Shown one piece after another: positions 9,872-21,023 of a DNA stretch of 64,000 nucleotides. The notes under the pieces were generated by a model, which saw only the letters and a program-made list of their open reading frames with translations, searched no databases and had not been told where the DNA came from. The translations under genes and the position numbers were made by a program. Numbering within the stretch: the first letter of the stretch is position 1; each line of letters opens with the position of its first letter. Origin of the DNA: Sorghum bicolor (lineage: Eukaryota; Streptophyta; Magnoliopsida; Poales; Poaceae); NCBI RefSeq assembly GCF_000003195.3, contig NC_012878.2, positions 22,216,071 to 22,280,070 on the forward strand, in the 5' to 3' direction.

Positions 9872-11063
9872 TGTTGATGGTTCTTAAGTATCAATTTTAA
9901 TTATCAAATAAACAAGGGAAAGGACCAATATACAAACAACACCTAGAATTAGGGTTTGATTTGACAGAAATCCACGAGTTTTGTTGTTTATCTGTTTCTG
10001 CAGGGGGTTATCAGGAAATAGGGAAGAAAGGCCCACATGTCGGGATTGCATAGAGATATTAATGCACCGTGCAATTTTCTACCTTCTAGAAGACTCCAGA
10101 AGCCACGGGAACGAACGGGAAGGCGATCGGGCCCGGGGGCAGGGCGCCCGCCCTAGTGGTGTGGCCAATCACGTCCAATCTCACGGATCATGCTCCACGG
10201 ACCTAAAGGATCAAGGATAACTGTTCAATCAATGTCAGTTTGATACAACGGTCCACGTTCACCTGAGGGGACTATATAAGCAGACCCACTGGCCCCTGGA
10301 GGAGAACAAGTTCATCATAGACTTGAGAGGTGCCCTCGAAGGATAACCTTTCCTATAAATAGACTTAGGGCTTAGCATCTAATGTGAGTAGACTAGATCT
10401 ACTAGATTGAGAGAGGTAGAGTGGAGGTGTAGATCGGAGGAAGCCCGGCCTATCGGTGTCTACTCCGAGGTTGTACCTGCGGGATCAAGTTCTCCTAACC
10501 CGAAGCTTGCTCCTAGGATTCTTCACTATTTCAACTTCTAAATACTAGTAAGTTCTTGTTTTATTGTTCTTTGGTTTATGAGTTTACTTTAATCTCTTCG
10601 CGTAGAGTTTAGAGTAATCATCTCTAGCGTAGACATGGTGTTTGGGCTAGGATACTGATAGATATCCCCTGACTAGCTAGACCGTGGTAGTATCGAGGAA
10701 TGTGACATTTCTGAGTTACCTTTGCAGCCCATATCCCGTTAGTAGGATTGATAGGGTTTATAGGTGCGGGTTGAACATCCTCTGTGGTGTCTAGATTCCG
10801 TGACCCTCCCCAATAGAACAGTAGATTATCCTTACCAAGGTTAGAACGAGATTAAGGTTGTAGTCTTCTCTATATATCACTCACATCGAGAAACATTCTT
10901 TGTAGCCTAAAGGTTAGTAGTAATAGACCGGGTTAGTCAGATGCACTCTTTCTCCTAGTGGTAAAAATATAAATACGATACTCTGGATAACATCCCGGTG
11001 AAGTGCTCACCGATATCCGTGCGCTTGCGGATCAATTCCTTATTGCGTTCTCAAATATCAACA
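9872..11063 (+). repeat. B 5' LTR
   Basis: This 1192-bp LTR runs TGTTGATGG...ATATCAACA. It contains the GC-box GGGCGCCCGCCC (10142-10153) and TATATAAG (10273-10280). The last ~60 bp (ATATCCGTGCGCTTGCGGAT) are shared in reverse complement with the LTRs of C, showing that B and C are related. Confidence 0.9.
10273..10280 (+). promoter_or_regulatory. B LTR TATA box
   Basis: CTATATAAGCAGACCC lies about 130 bp downstream of the GC-box. In the 3' LTR the matching site near 37886 has decayed to TACAAAAG. Confidence 0.6.
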
Positions 11064-11071
11064 AGCATTTC

Positions 11072-11088
11072 TGGCGCCGTTGCCGGGG
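11072..11088 (+). other. B primer-binding site (tRNA-Asp type)
   Basis: TGGCGCCGTTGCCGGGG is complementary to the 3' end expected for tRNA-Asp, the usual primer for Athila elements. An 8-nt spacer separates it from the LTR end at 11063, longer than usual; C has a similar gap of 7 nt. Confidence 0.85.
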
Positions 11089-11192
11089 AGAAAGACGGTT
11101 TGCTAAGATAACCTTGAGTCTTACTACTAGCTTGTATTTATACTTTTATCTTTTCTTATCTTTTTATATTCTTTATATTCTTTATTCTTACC

Positions 11193-11877
11193 TTATGGAA
11201 AACCAAGATTCTAAATCAATCTATCAATTTGCAACACCTTCCTAAACTGACCTTTTACCACGGGAGTCATCACAGCCTATCCAAACATCCCAGTATAGGT
11301 TAAGTTCCAGGTTGATTGCTATGATTCAAAACCTATCTTTTTCAGGAAAGGAAGACAAAAACCCTTACCTTCATATTAGAGATTCTGATAAAACTTTACG
11401 TTGGAAGCTTTTTCCTTTTCTTTAAGGGGAGAAGCTAGACAATGGTATAATCAGAAGGTAAGTCAACAACGAGGTGAATGGGTAGTTTTACGAGCCAACT
11501 TTTGTTTAGATTTTTATTCCCTCGACCGAATCGGCGACCTTAGACTCGAAGTCCTATCTTTTAAACAAAAAGATAATGAAACTTTGGGAAAATCCTGGAA
11601 ATGTTTTTCTGATCTTCTAGAATCTGGTCCAAACCTTAATCTTGAAGACCTTGTCCTTTTATTTCACTTTTTTCGAGGTCTTCAGAAAGATCATAAACAA
11701 ATGCTACATACAATGTCTAGAGGTTCTTTCTTTCGCATCCCTACTGATGATGCTAGAGTGATCCTAGATAGAATCCTAGAAGCTGAGATGGATAATACCC
11801 TTCATGATGAAACCCACGAAGCCAAAGTAGACACTCTACCAAATTCTCCATCTACTTTAGCTTATCCCAAGTTCTGA
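11193..11877 (+). pseudogene. B gag pseudogene
   Basis: It starts at ATG 11193. A stop at 11242 follows a 16-codon opening, then the capsid-like core continues with a frameshift in a T run near 11390. The stretch 11401-11877 encodes a retrotrans_gag-like region: a LRGEARQWY motif, a RLEVLSFKQK helix and an ARVILDRI helix. A further frameshift near 11875 leads into the protease-like frame. No CCHC zinc knuckle is visible between the capsid core and the protease-like region, unlike A1 and D. Confidence 0.75.
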
Positions 11878-11889
11878 GCCACAAAAGGA

Positions 11890-14168
11890 AGAAATTCCAC
11901 CAACTGACTTCATGCTGGATATAGAAGCTGATCTTTTTGCTGATTTTGGAAACATTTCAAACTACCATTCTATTGACAGACCCCAAAACAGCCATTTTAG
12001 CATTTGTTTGCCAACTGAATATCAATTGAGAGAGCTTATCGCAGTCATGAGTAGCGAATGGTTGGAGGAGTCAGAGCTTTCCTCCGACGTGATCCGCTTG
12101 GACACACCTCCTATGACTATACGCTTTGCTTATGATTCTGATCAATTTGATGCTCTCTATAATCCTGTTGTGGGGATCAACATCATGTCTGAATCTTTTG
12201 CACTTAAATTATTTAAAAATTTGGTGTTAACCCCCACAACAAAGGTCATAATGGAATCTTCGGGATGATTAGTCCCCAGTCTTGGAATTATTAATGTCCT
12301 ACCCCTTATGGTAGAAGGCTCCATGGTTCATTTGAACTTCTATATCTTTGATACATGGGACTTCGACCTATTGATAGGACAACCTTTTAGAAGACTCCTT
12401 TATGAAGGTCATACTGGAAAGCTACACATTTCTTTTGGGAAAACTTTTAAATTTCCAATAACAATTTCACACTCCTTAAATAATAAGGCCGAGTCATATC
12501 TTTTGCCTGATCCTATGGAGGAGGTAAAGGCTGCAGCTCTAGAGCTTTTAGAAGAACCAGACTTAGAAGACGAAGCTCCTTTCTTCACAGAGGAAGAAGC
12601 TGAACCTTCTAAACCTGAACCCTTAGATGAGTTTGCAGAAACACCTAGACCTCCCATAGAGCTTAAAACTTTACCACTCGGTCTTATCTATGCTTTCCTA
12701 AACAATAATCCAGAGTTTCCTGTGATCATTAGTGATAAAATCACTCAGGAGCAAACTCTGCGATTGATGACCATTCTTGAGAAACATCACTCAGTTTTCG
12801 GCTACTCACTCCAAGATCTTAGAGGAATCAGTCCTATGATTTGTACCCATCGTATTCCGATAGATCCTTCTGTTTCACCTTCTCGAGAGCCCCAACGTAG
12901 ACTTAACAATGTGATGAGAGAGGTGGTTAAAAAGGAAGTTATAAAGTTGCTGCATGCAGGGATTATATATCCTGTGCCGCACAGTGAGTGGGTTAGCCCA
13001 GTTCAAGTTGTGCCTAAAAAGGGAGGCATGACTGTTGTTATGAATGAAAAGAACGAGCTAATTCCGCAACGCACCGTCACAGGGTGGCGGATGTGCATAG
13101 ACTATAGAAAATTGAACAAAGCCACGAGAAAGGATCATTTTTCTTTACCTTTCATAGATGAGATGCTAGAGCGATTCGCGAACCATTCGTTCTTCTGTTT
13201 CTTAGATGGATATTCAGGGTATCACCAGATCCCGATCCATCCCGATGATCAAAGGAAAACCACTTTTGCATGCCCATACGGAACTTATGCTTACCGTAGA
13301 ATGTCTTTTGGGTTATGTAATGCACCAGCTTTTTTCCAAATATGCATGATGTCTATATTTTCTGATATGATTGAAGAGATTATGGAAGTTTTCATGGATG
13401 ATTTCTCTGTATATGGAAAAACTTTTGATAGTTGTCTTGAAAACTTAGACAAGGTTTTCCAAAGATGTGAAGAAAAGCACTTAGTCCTTAATTGGGAAAA
13501 ATGTCATTTTATCGTTAGGGAAGGAATAGTGCTGGGACACCTAGTGTCTGACAGAGGTATTGAGGTAGACAGAGCTAAAATTGAAGTAATTGAACAACTA
13601 CCTCCACCTGTGAATATAAAAGGAATTCGAAGCTTTCTTGGCCATGCTGGTTTTTATCGTGGATTCATAAAAGATTTTTCATTTATTGCTAGACCACTTA
13701 CTCTTTTGCTAGCCAAGGATGCTCCTTTCCAATTTGATGATGCATGCCTAACATCTTTCAATTATTAAAGAATGCACTCATCTCTGCACCAATCATTCAA
13801 CACCCTGATTGGTCGTTGCCTTTTGAAATTATGTGTGATGCTAGTGATTAAGCTGTGGGGGCAGTTTTGGGACAAACTAAAAATAAGGAGCATCATGCAA
13901 TTGCTTATGCTAGTAAAACTTTGACAGGAGCTCAACTTAATTATGAAACCACTGAAAAAAAGAACTGGCTGTTGTCTTTGCCATTGATAAATTTATATCT
14001 TATTTAGTTGGAGTTAAAATAATTGTTTACACTGATCATGCTGCACTAAAATATCTGCTCACTAAAAAAGATGCTAAACCTTGCCTGATTAGATGGATCT
14101 TATTACTCCAAGAATTTGACTTAGAAATAAAAGATAAAAAGGGAGTAGAAAATTCTATTGTTGATCAC
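11890..14168 (+). pseudogene. B protease-like, reverse transcriptase and RNase H region
   Basis: The protease-like part (11912-12430) has the C-terminal ligand motif LLIGQPF (near 12373), but at the active-site position reads LYNPVVGINIM instead of D-T/S/L-G. A TGA near 12266 interrupts it. RT follows in a 486-codon ORF (12308-13768) with GWRMCIDYRKLNKA, the SFGLCNAPAFFQ motif and the catalytic FMDD at about 13395. RNase H (13770-14165) shows [17 protein letters not shown] and a later IVDHLSR, but is broken by a frameshift near 13765, a stop near 13848 and an indel in an A run near 13960. The lineage, judged by RT, is Athila. Confidence 0.8.
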
Positions 14169-15506
14169 TTGTCTAGAATGTATTTTAAGAATCCACAGGA
14201 AACCCCGATCAATGATTCACTCCGAGACGACATGCTCTACGTGATTAACAGGTCTGACCCTAAGTATGCAGATATTGTTAATTTTATGGTTTCAGGGTAT
14301 GTACCACCAGGAGCAAACAAGAAGAAGCTTATTCAAGAAAATCGTTCACATATATGGGATGAGCCATACCTCTTCCGAGTATGCTCTGATGGCTTACTCA
14401 GGAGATGTGTGACCACTGAGGAAGGATGGAAGATCATCGACAAATGTCATTCATCACCATATGGAGGTCATTATGGAGCATTTCATACACATTCAAAGAT
14501 CTAGCAGTGTGGATTCTACTGGCCTACAATGTATGAAGACACGAAGCAATATATCAGAAGATGTGGGCCATGTCAAAGGCACAGAAACATAAACACAAGA
14601 GATGCCATGCCACTCACCAACAACCTTCAGATTGAGCTCTTTGATGTCTGGGTAATAGATTTCATGGGTCCATTTCCCCCATCAAAGAAGTGTGAGTTCA
14701 TCTTGGTGGCAGTTGACTATGTCTCCAAGTGGGTAGAGGCATTACCTTGCAAGCATGCCGACAACATCAGTTCAAAGAGGATGTTTGAAGAAGTTATATT
14801 TCCAAGATTTGGAGTTCCTAGAGTAGTGATAAGTGATGGAGGAGCACACTTCATCGACAAACGCTTCAAACAATATCTATCAAAACATGGAATCCGTCAC
14901 AACATCGCTACCCCCTACCATCCTCAGACAAGTGGCCAAGCAGAGACTTCCAATAAGCAAAGAAAGAATATTCTTCAGAAGACAGTCAATGAAATGGGAA
15001 CGACATGGAAAGACAAGTTACCCGATGCACTCTGGGCATACCGGACAGCATACAAGACCCCAATTGGAATGTCCCCATACCAATTGGTGTACGGGAAGAC
15101 TTGCCACCTACCTGTTGAACTAGAATTCAAAGCACACTGGGCCATAAGAAGATGAAATATGGACCTAGATGTCGCTGGAGATCATAGAAGAATGCAACTA
15201 TCAGAATTGGAAGAATGGCGAGAGAAAGCATATCACAATTCGAAGATCTACAAACAAAGAGTCAAAAGGTGGCATGACAAGAGGGTCAAGAAGAAGGAGT
15301 TCCCACCCGGAGATAAGGTATTACTTTTTAATTCCAGGGTGAAGCTTTTCGGGCATGGAAAACTCTGGAGTAAATGGGAAGGACCATTCAAGGTAATCAA
15401 TTCATCATCCCACGGAGCTATCACACTTCAAAATGACGAAGGTACGTTATTCAAGGTAAATGGTCAACGTCTTAAATTATTTTTAGAGCCCAATAAAGAA
15501 TTATAA
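14169..15506 (+). pseudogene. B integrase region
   Basis: The zinc-binding part has the H-x-H side around 14450-14490 and CGPCQRH near 14552. The catalytic D, D and E are present: [10 protein letters not shown] (~14652), [10 protein letters not shown] (~14830) and SGQAETSNK (~14930). A GPF-type C-terminal domain (WEGPFKVI) ends at 15506. Stops at about 14502 (TAG) and 15155 (TGA in place of an expected Trp) break the frame into three ORFs. The [11 protein letters not shown] and [12 protein letters not shown] motifs are those of Athila elements. Confidence 0.85.
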
Positions 15507-15657
15507 GAGATAGACGTGATCCATTTTTACCTTCCCATGGAGATTTAGAGCCCGACCTTTTAAATCTGATGTTTTAGGGCCATGCATATATTTTCCTAAT
15601 TAAGTCTGCATCTAGAAGCACGCTCGAGGAAGCGGGCCCACAGAGGGGCCAGGCACA

Positions 15658-15856
15658 GGGCGGGTGCCCTGATGAAGAGGGCGGGCGCCCAGCCCCTGCC
15701 CCCTCTCAGTCCCGATTTCCTCCGTCACGGTAAACACATTTATGGTAACCCAAATAATCATACAGATGGAAAGTTTCGCACGCACGACAACGTGAGTAGC
15801 CCGAGCAAACCCTAGAGGCACTTCTTGACCCCTATATAAACAGACCCCTGACGTCA
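15658..15856 (+). promoter_or_regulatory. Internal promoter-like module before the B extra ORF
   Basis: Two GC-boxes (GGGCGGGTGCCC at ~15659 and GGGCGGGCGCCC at ~15680) are followed by CTATATAAACAGACCCC (TATA 15833-15839), then by a perfect TGACGTCA (15849-15856). The LTR of B carries GC-boxes of the reverse-complement form and CTATATAAGCAGACCC at comparable spacing. The ATG of the extra ORF is 97 bp past the TATA. The likeness of the TATA block (15 of 16 bases) suggests that U3 sequence was copied here. Confidence 0.6.
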
Positions 15857-15929
15857 GTTTTCAAACACCAATATATTGAAGCCTTCTCTTCTTCTTCAAT
15901 TAGAGCTTGCTTAGTTCCTCGCTGCTCGA

Positions 15930-16569
15930 ATGGCCGAAGAGTTCCACGACGATTGGGAAGTCATCCCCTATGACCTCAACCAGAAGCCCAAGGAAGACCT
16001 CGACGCCCGTGCTCTCGTCCCGGCCAACACAGAGCGACAGCTAGAAGCCATGCCATTACGCCAGCGCAGCTCCGCACAATCCTACCATGCTCAACCAGTT
16101 CTCACCGCACCGCCACAACCCCTACTTCTCAAGGGACCATCAGTCAAGAAGGAGGTCACCATCAAGGTGCTAGCCAGCACTAGGATCCTTCCACCTAGAC
16201 CCAATGAGAGGGTCGTTGGAGTCAAGACCAACCGGAGCGGCGAGATCAGCAGCATCCGCTACACTACGGAGGAGGAGAGGCCTTACTTTGAGGGGATTAG
16301 AGCAGCCAAAGTCCGTTTCATCCCTCCAAAGGCAGCCTCGAAGCACGCTCTCAATGCTCTCCAGACACCTCCTAATTGTCGCAAGACTATAGTAGATATT
16401 GATGAGGACGTTCGTAGGCTCGACAGGGTCATCATAGACCTCCAGTCCTCGGTTAACTCCATCACTAGGCAGCCTCTCTAACCACAACACTATTATACTA
16501 GGTCTTAGGCATGATCTTGCTAGTGCCAATAAGAAGATCAGGGAGTTAGAGCGCCGCTATGTTATCTAG
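15930..16569 (+). CDS. B extra ORF (env position), unknown function
   Basis: An open frame of 183 codons runs from ATG 15930 to TAA 16482. I do not recognise a family. It begins with an acidic segment (EEFHDDWEVIP), has a Pro-rich middle and a basic RPNERVVGVK region, and ends with heptad-like Leu/Ile spacing. Just past the stop, another frame continues to TAG 16567-16569 with further heptad-like sequence (ANKKIRELERRY), so the ancestral protein was probably ~30 residues longer and a small indel cut it short. There is no signal peptide or membrane segment. Sense orientation, position after integrase and the upstream TATA module suggest an accessory gene of the element. Confidence 0.6.
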
Positions 16570-16685
16570 ATTAGATCTTGAGGCAATGCATCTTAGTTAT
16601 TTATCTTTAAATTCGGTTTAGATTTACTATTAGCTTCAGTTCACTACTAGTCATTTGTAATAAATGCCTCAAGATTAATAAAGAG

Positions 16686-16703
16686 TATTATTATTATTAT
16701 TAT
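16686..16703 (+). repeat. ATT trinucleotide microsatellite
   Basis: Six copies of ATT lie at the end of the transcribed extra-ORF region of B. Confidence 0.7.
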
Positions 16704-16748
16704 GTCTTGTGTGTCTCTACTTTATTTTTATACAAGAAAGCAGAAAAC

Positions 16749-16761
16749 AAGTATGGGGGAG
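16749..16761 (+). other. Internal first PPT-like tract (B)
   Basis: AAGTATGGGGGAG closely repeats the true PPT at 17862-17876. It lies about 180 bp after the extra ORF and 1.1 kb before the 3' LTR. Confidence 0.5.
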
Positions 16762-17861
16762 ATCCCTCGACATGCCAAAGACACTTCGACTACACCACTT
16801 CACGATACAGGTACATACTCTGCACACTTTACTTTACACATACACATATATCTTGGATTATGCAGAATATTGTCTCTGACATGATAAATTAAAAAGATTA
16901 AAATGTTTCTAATCATGATTAATCTCACTCTGTGATATTTCCTGAAAACCTGCAATTATCGAAAAATCATTTGAAAACCCTGTGTTACTTAAGTCTTTGT
17001 GGAATGTGAGATGATAGAGTATGAGTATCTTATTCTTGATATCATTGCTGTTTGGAGAATTTATTTCAAAATCTTCAAAAATTCTAGCTACCATCCTCAG
17101 TGTTTTATATGCCTGATAAACCTGAAAATATAATAATTATAAAAGCTATCTACTCTGTATTGAGTTTGTTGAAAATGAGTTAGACCCTTGTTGAGAAATT
17201 TATCATGCTCCTAAGATCAAGACATTTATTCAGAAAGATTCACTCTTCCAAAGTATTATTGCATTAGAGGCATGGGATATGCAAAAAATAAGGATATTTC
17301 GAGGAAATAAAAAGGAGCAAGTGCTCGACAACCTCGCAAAAAAAAATGGACAATTGTCCGGCAGTAGAATTAGGGGTACCTCGGTATCCACCTAAAAAAA
17401 GAAAAGAAAAGAGAGAAAAGAAAGAAAATGATAGCCCATGGTCCCTCTAATAAGCAATATGCCAGTAAGAGTTGACAAGTTTTTAATTTCCAAAGTCTTT
17501 GATCTAAGAGTATGGCATTCTTCTACTCAGATCCCGTTTTGAGCAGGCAATAAATGCAAGGTAAGTATGCTTGAGAATTTTTACAAATTAAAACAGCCTC
17601 AGTGAGATATATAAAAGATAATGAGTGACCTGAGAAAACCTATGAGGATAAAGGTATGCTAAATTTCTTTTCAAAAATATACAAAATCTCTGAGTAATAG
17701 GATTGAGAAGGAAGGATCTCTAATCTTGACCATGTATTTCCCTGACTATGGTACACAGTGAATTTTTATAACACCCTACATGTATGAAGAGAATGCTTTA
17801 CAATGTTTTAACCCCAGATTTTTTTCTTAACCATCCTTTTCTCGAGGACGAGTAAAAGCCT
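16762..17861 (+). mobile_element. B 3' non-coding region with long stem-loop
   Basis: No gene is supported. Arms at 17256-17280 and 17431-17459 pair in three blocks (TATTGC/GCAATA, ATTAGAGG/CCTCTAAT, CATGGG/CCCATG). The enclosed 150 bp include an A/G-rich tract (17330-17430), a perfect 12-bp palindrome GGACAATTGTCC (17349-17360) and GAGCAAGTGCTC (~17312-17323). The loop has clear homology to the equivalent segment of C (GTAGAATTAGGG at ~17366 and near 31915 in reverse), although the arms differ. Confidence 0.6.
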
Positions 17862-17876
17862 AAGTATGGGGGTATT
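17862..17876 (+). other. B polypurine tract
   Basis: AAGTATGGGGGTATT abuts the 3' LTR start TGTTGACGG at 17877. A CTCGAGGACGAG hairpin sequence lies just upstream. Confidence 0.8.
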
Positions 17877-18048
17877 TGTTGACGGTTTTTAAGTATCAAT
17901 TCTAATTATCAAATAAACAAGGGAAAGGACCAATATACAAACAACACCTAGAATTAGGGTTTGATCTGATAGAAATCCACGAGTTTTGTTGTTTATCTGT
18001 TTCTGCAGGGGGTTATCAGGAAATAGGGAAGAAAGGGCCACATGTCGG
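17877..18048 (+). repeat. B 3' LTR, part 1
   Basis: The first 172 bp of the LTR match 9872-10043. The sequence breaks at gtcgg (18044-18048), the TSD of C, and resumes at 37631. Confidence 0.9.
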
Positions 18049-19320
18049 TGTTGGGTATTTTAAACGCAAACAGAAAAATCCGCAAGCGCACGGATACCGA
18101 TGTAGCTTTCACCCGGGAGTATTCCAGAGTATCAATTTTCCACAGGGAACGTGAGTGTACTAATTAAGATTCAAGATCGCCCAAGGATAACTATATAATT
18201 GTTTTTGGTGGGAAGAGAGGAAGTTTCCTGAGAGTTCTCTAGTTGATCTAAGAATCAAGAATTACTTCAAAGATTATTTATATCGGGACATCAGAGCACT
18301 AACCACAGAAAGAGATGAGAAGGGGGCTAGGAAGGTCTGACTACGGTCCTACAAACACCGATTCGAACGTGGTGGAATACGTCGACCGTTAGGGCTATCA
18401 CTACCCTAAGGCTACCACAACAATCCGCAGGATTGGGTGCAATTCTAGGTAATCGCTAGACTAAACACCACGTCTAATCTATTAATTATTATTCTAGCGT
18501 TATAAAGACTAGAGCACTTGATGCAAGCGGGAATCCAATAAATATCTTGAATGTAAATAAAAGTAATTAAAGAACTTAGGAATTACGAATTGAAGAACCT
18601 GGAGAGCGATGAAGTAACGAACCAGTTGCTGCAAAAGTACAATGTTGAGGAAGATCCGATAGATCCGGCTCCTCCTCCTCCGCTCTCCTCTTCTCTCTCC
18701 CTATTTTCTAGATTACAACTAGAACTAACTAGAACTAGAACTAGAAGAACTAGAACTAGAACTAGATGAACTAGAACTAGATCTAGATGAACTAGAGGTA
18801 GAACTAGAGGGATCCTCTCTACTTGGATGAAGAATTGAAACCCTATCTTTGCTTCTGTAGAAGAGGTATGATCTCCAGGGCCAGGGGGTCTGGTTTTATA
18901 GTCCCTTCAAGTGAATATGGGTCGTTGGATCAAACCGACATTGATTGAACGGTTATCCTTAATCCTTTAGGTCGATGGAGCAATATCCCGAAAGAGAGTC
19001 CTGATTGGACTCTGTATGAGGGCGGGCGCCCAAGAGAGGAGGGCGGGCGCCCTGTCCCTGAGTCCTCTCGGCCTCCGCTTCGGTCCCGTGGCTTCTGGAG
19101 TCTTCTAGATGATAGAAAATTACGCGGCATGTTAATATCTCTATGTAAACCCGACGTGTGGGCCTTTCTTCCATATTTCCTGATAACCCTACAGAAATAG
19201 ACAAACACCAAAACTCATGGAATTCTGTCAGATAAAACCCTAAGTCTGGGTGTTGGTTGCATTTGGATCCTTTTCCATGATTAGTTGATGGTTAAATGTG
19301 AGCATTAAGGACCGTCAACA
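18049..19320 (-). repeat. C 3' LTR
   Basis: This 1272-bp LTR begins TGTTGGGTATTTT (+ strand) and ends GACCGTCAACA. On the minus strand it has TATAAAAC at 18893-18900, with GGGCGCCCGCCC boxes upstream (about 19021-19055). An AACTAG-type tandem repeat (18721-18808) lies downstream of the TATA. ORFs at 18930-19211 recur in the other LTR and look non-coding. Confidence 0.9.
18721..18808 (-). repeat. AGAACT tandem repeat in C LTR
   Basis: Imperfect repeats of AGAACT/AGATGAACT lie in the part of the LTR that would be transcribed. The copy in the 5' LTR (37020-37114) has extra units, so the array has changed length since insertion. Confidence 0.7.
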
Positions 19321-19332
19321 AGCTCCCCCAAG
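19321..19332 (-). other. C polypurine tract
   Basis: On the minus strand CCTTGGGGGAGC is followed by T and the LTR start TGTTGACGG. Upstream in element sense is a hairpin-like GAGCAAAGG block shared with A1. Confidence 0.75.
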
Positions 19333-20048
19333 GTTAACCTTTGCTCGTCCCTGAGCAAAGATAAACTCAAAAGTTTCTGCAGTGGTTTCATGCCTTAAAG
19401 ATATACATGCATTCAAACAAGATCTCATCTCTGGGTTAGGGTAAACTGTTAAGATTTAAACTTACTCATTTTACCTTCCACCATGGGGCTTGTAACCGTC
19501 ACTTGTGTCTTGAGCAGTTAAAAGATAGAACGGTCTAGTCAAGCGCCATGTCTCATGTTCTTCGATTAACTATAGCTCTGGAGTTTTTGCAGATTTTCAA
19601 ATAAAACTCAGAGATTCCTTGTATGACTCTCTCTAGTCTCTCTTTTGTGGTATTTCTGATCCTTACCAAGGAAGTAATGGTGTATGCCTTCTCTCAAAGT
19701 ATGTGGTATTTTTGGTATGAGGCATAGTGACATTGCCTTCTCTCTCACCCTACTCTAATAAGGCTTTTGATATCTAGAGCTCATAGGTGGGAGACAGCTA
19801 ATACATACTTACAAGACATTTATTGCATAGTCAAACCATGGATCCAGAAGAACAAGTCAATAAGTCAAATCAAGATGTGCATGTGTGGCGAATGAATGGT
19901 GCATGGTAATGATGGTGATAACAATGGTGAAAGTCTAATTCTACTTATGCTCTTTTGAAGGGATACATACCTTTCTTGCTATTTTGAAACTTTTTGAGGA
20001 GAATGAGATGCTCTATATTTTCTTTTTCTTTCCTCTCAGGTGGGTATC
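19333..20048 (-). mobile_element. C 3' non-coding region, distal part
   Basis: There is no gene. It contains the left arm (19975-20015) of an inverted repeat whose partner is at 32043-32076 across the D insertion. D entered the loop, with TSD gtatc at 20044-20048 and 31898-31902. Confidence 0.6.
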
Positions 20049-20610
20049 TGTCACACCCTGGCTTTTAAAATAAGACCAGAGTCGTCATATGTGTGCCCAG
20101 GAAGTCCACACATATAACAAAAGAATAGAAATATCAGAATCAATGTTATATATAGCGGAAAAACATATTTATAATAACACTTACTAACATCAGAGTACGC
20201 GGAAACAGTAGCTAAACTTCTTAGGCTCCAATCTTCTCAGGGACGGTTGACTGGGGGCTCCGTACGCCAAGCACTTCCCATAAGCTTCTAGAAAACTCCA
20301 TGACATCTATGTCCTTCTTCTGAGCAGCACTTTACTACACACTGGGGGTGTGGGGGTAATAGCAAGGGTGAGTTCATGTCGAACTCAACAAGTACAGACG
20401 GAAAGTATAATGACATGCAAGGCTTAATCAAAGGAAAAGCTGACACTGTTTAACTGCGGGTGAGCTTTTTAGTTGGTACACTTTTATTACAATTCTTTTA
20501 TTAAACAACCTATTACTAAATATGAGTGAAGCATCCCAACCCTTAATTAGATTAAAGTATATTAACAATATCATTACTCATCATTATAATTATTATTATT
20601 ATTAAGATCT

Positions 20611-20749
20611 CCGAGGTAGCAACCTCGGATAGTAATTCGGGGTAGCAACCCCATTAAGGTTATGGGATAGCAATCCCAAATGAGAGCACAAGATAGCAAT
20701 CCTGCCAACACGGAATAGCCATTCCGCCAAAGCACGAGGTAGCAACCTC
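20611..20749 (-). repeat. Array of mini-hairpins with constant TAGCAA loop (3' LTR copy)
   Basis: Units are CCGAGG-TAGCAA-CCTCGG (20611-20628), a weaker GGA-TAGTAA-TTC unit, GGGG-TAGCAA-CCCC (20639-20652), TGGGA-TAGCAA-TCCCA (20663-20678), CAAGA-TAGCAA-TCCTG (20689-20704, one mismatch), CGGAA-TAGCCA-TTCCG (20711-20726) and GAGG-TAGCAA-CCTC (20736-20749). Each has different arms that still pair. A further unit CCCA-TAGCAA-TGGG is at 21024-21037. The array would lie in the transcribed leader and 3' end of the element RNA. Confidence 0.8.
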
Positions 20750-21023
20750 AACCAAGTTTCGCCACCAAGTATCCAGTGAATCCAATTTGCTCATCAAGTG
20801 AGGGTCTGGGCCGCTCGTGACCGTGAGCACGGCTGATATATCAGTTTTACACTCTGCAGAGGTGTGCACGTTCACTCCAAGTCGTGATTCCCATTCGCCC
20901 GGGGTCGCGACTCCCCAAAACACTACCAAGGTGAGCAGGCAGGGTTTCACTACGAGACCTTTCACAGGGTCCAACTAATAGGATGCCACTCGTAAGTTTT
21001 TGCCGGGGCGCGCGGCAGCCGTG

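Noticed and set aside
11072..11088. Possible tRNA gene fragment
   Set aside because: Only the 3'-terminal complement is present, next to an LTR; it is a primer-binding site.
20611..20749. CRISPR-like array
   Set aside because: The repeat is only six bases, arms vary, there are no spacers, and the genome is a plant nuclear genome.
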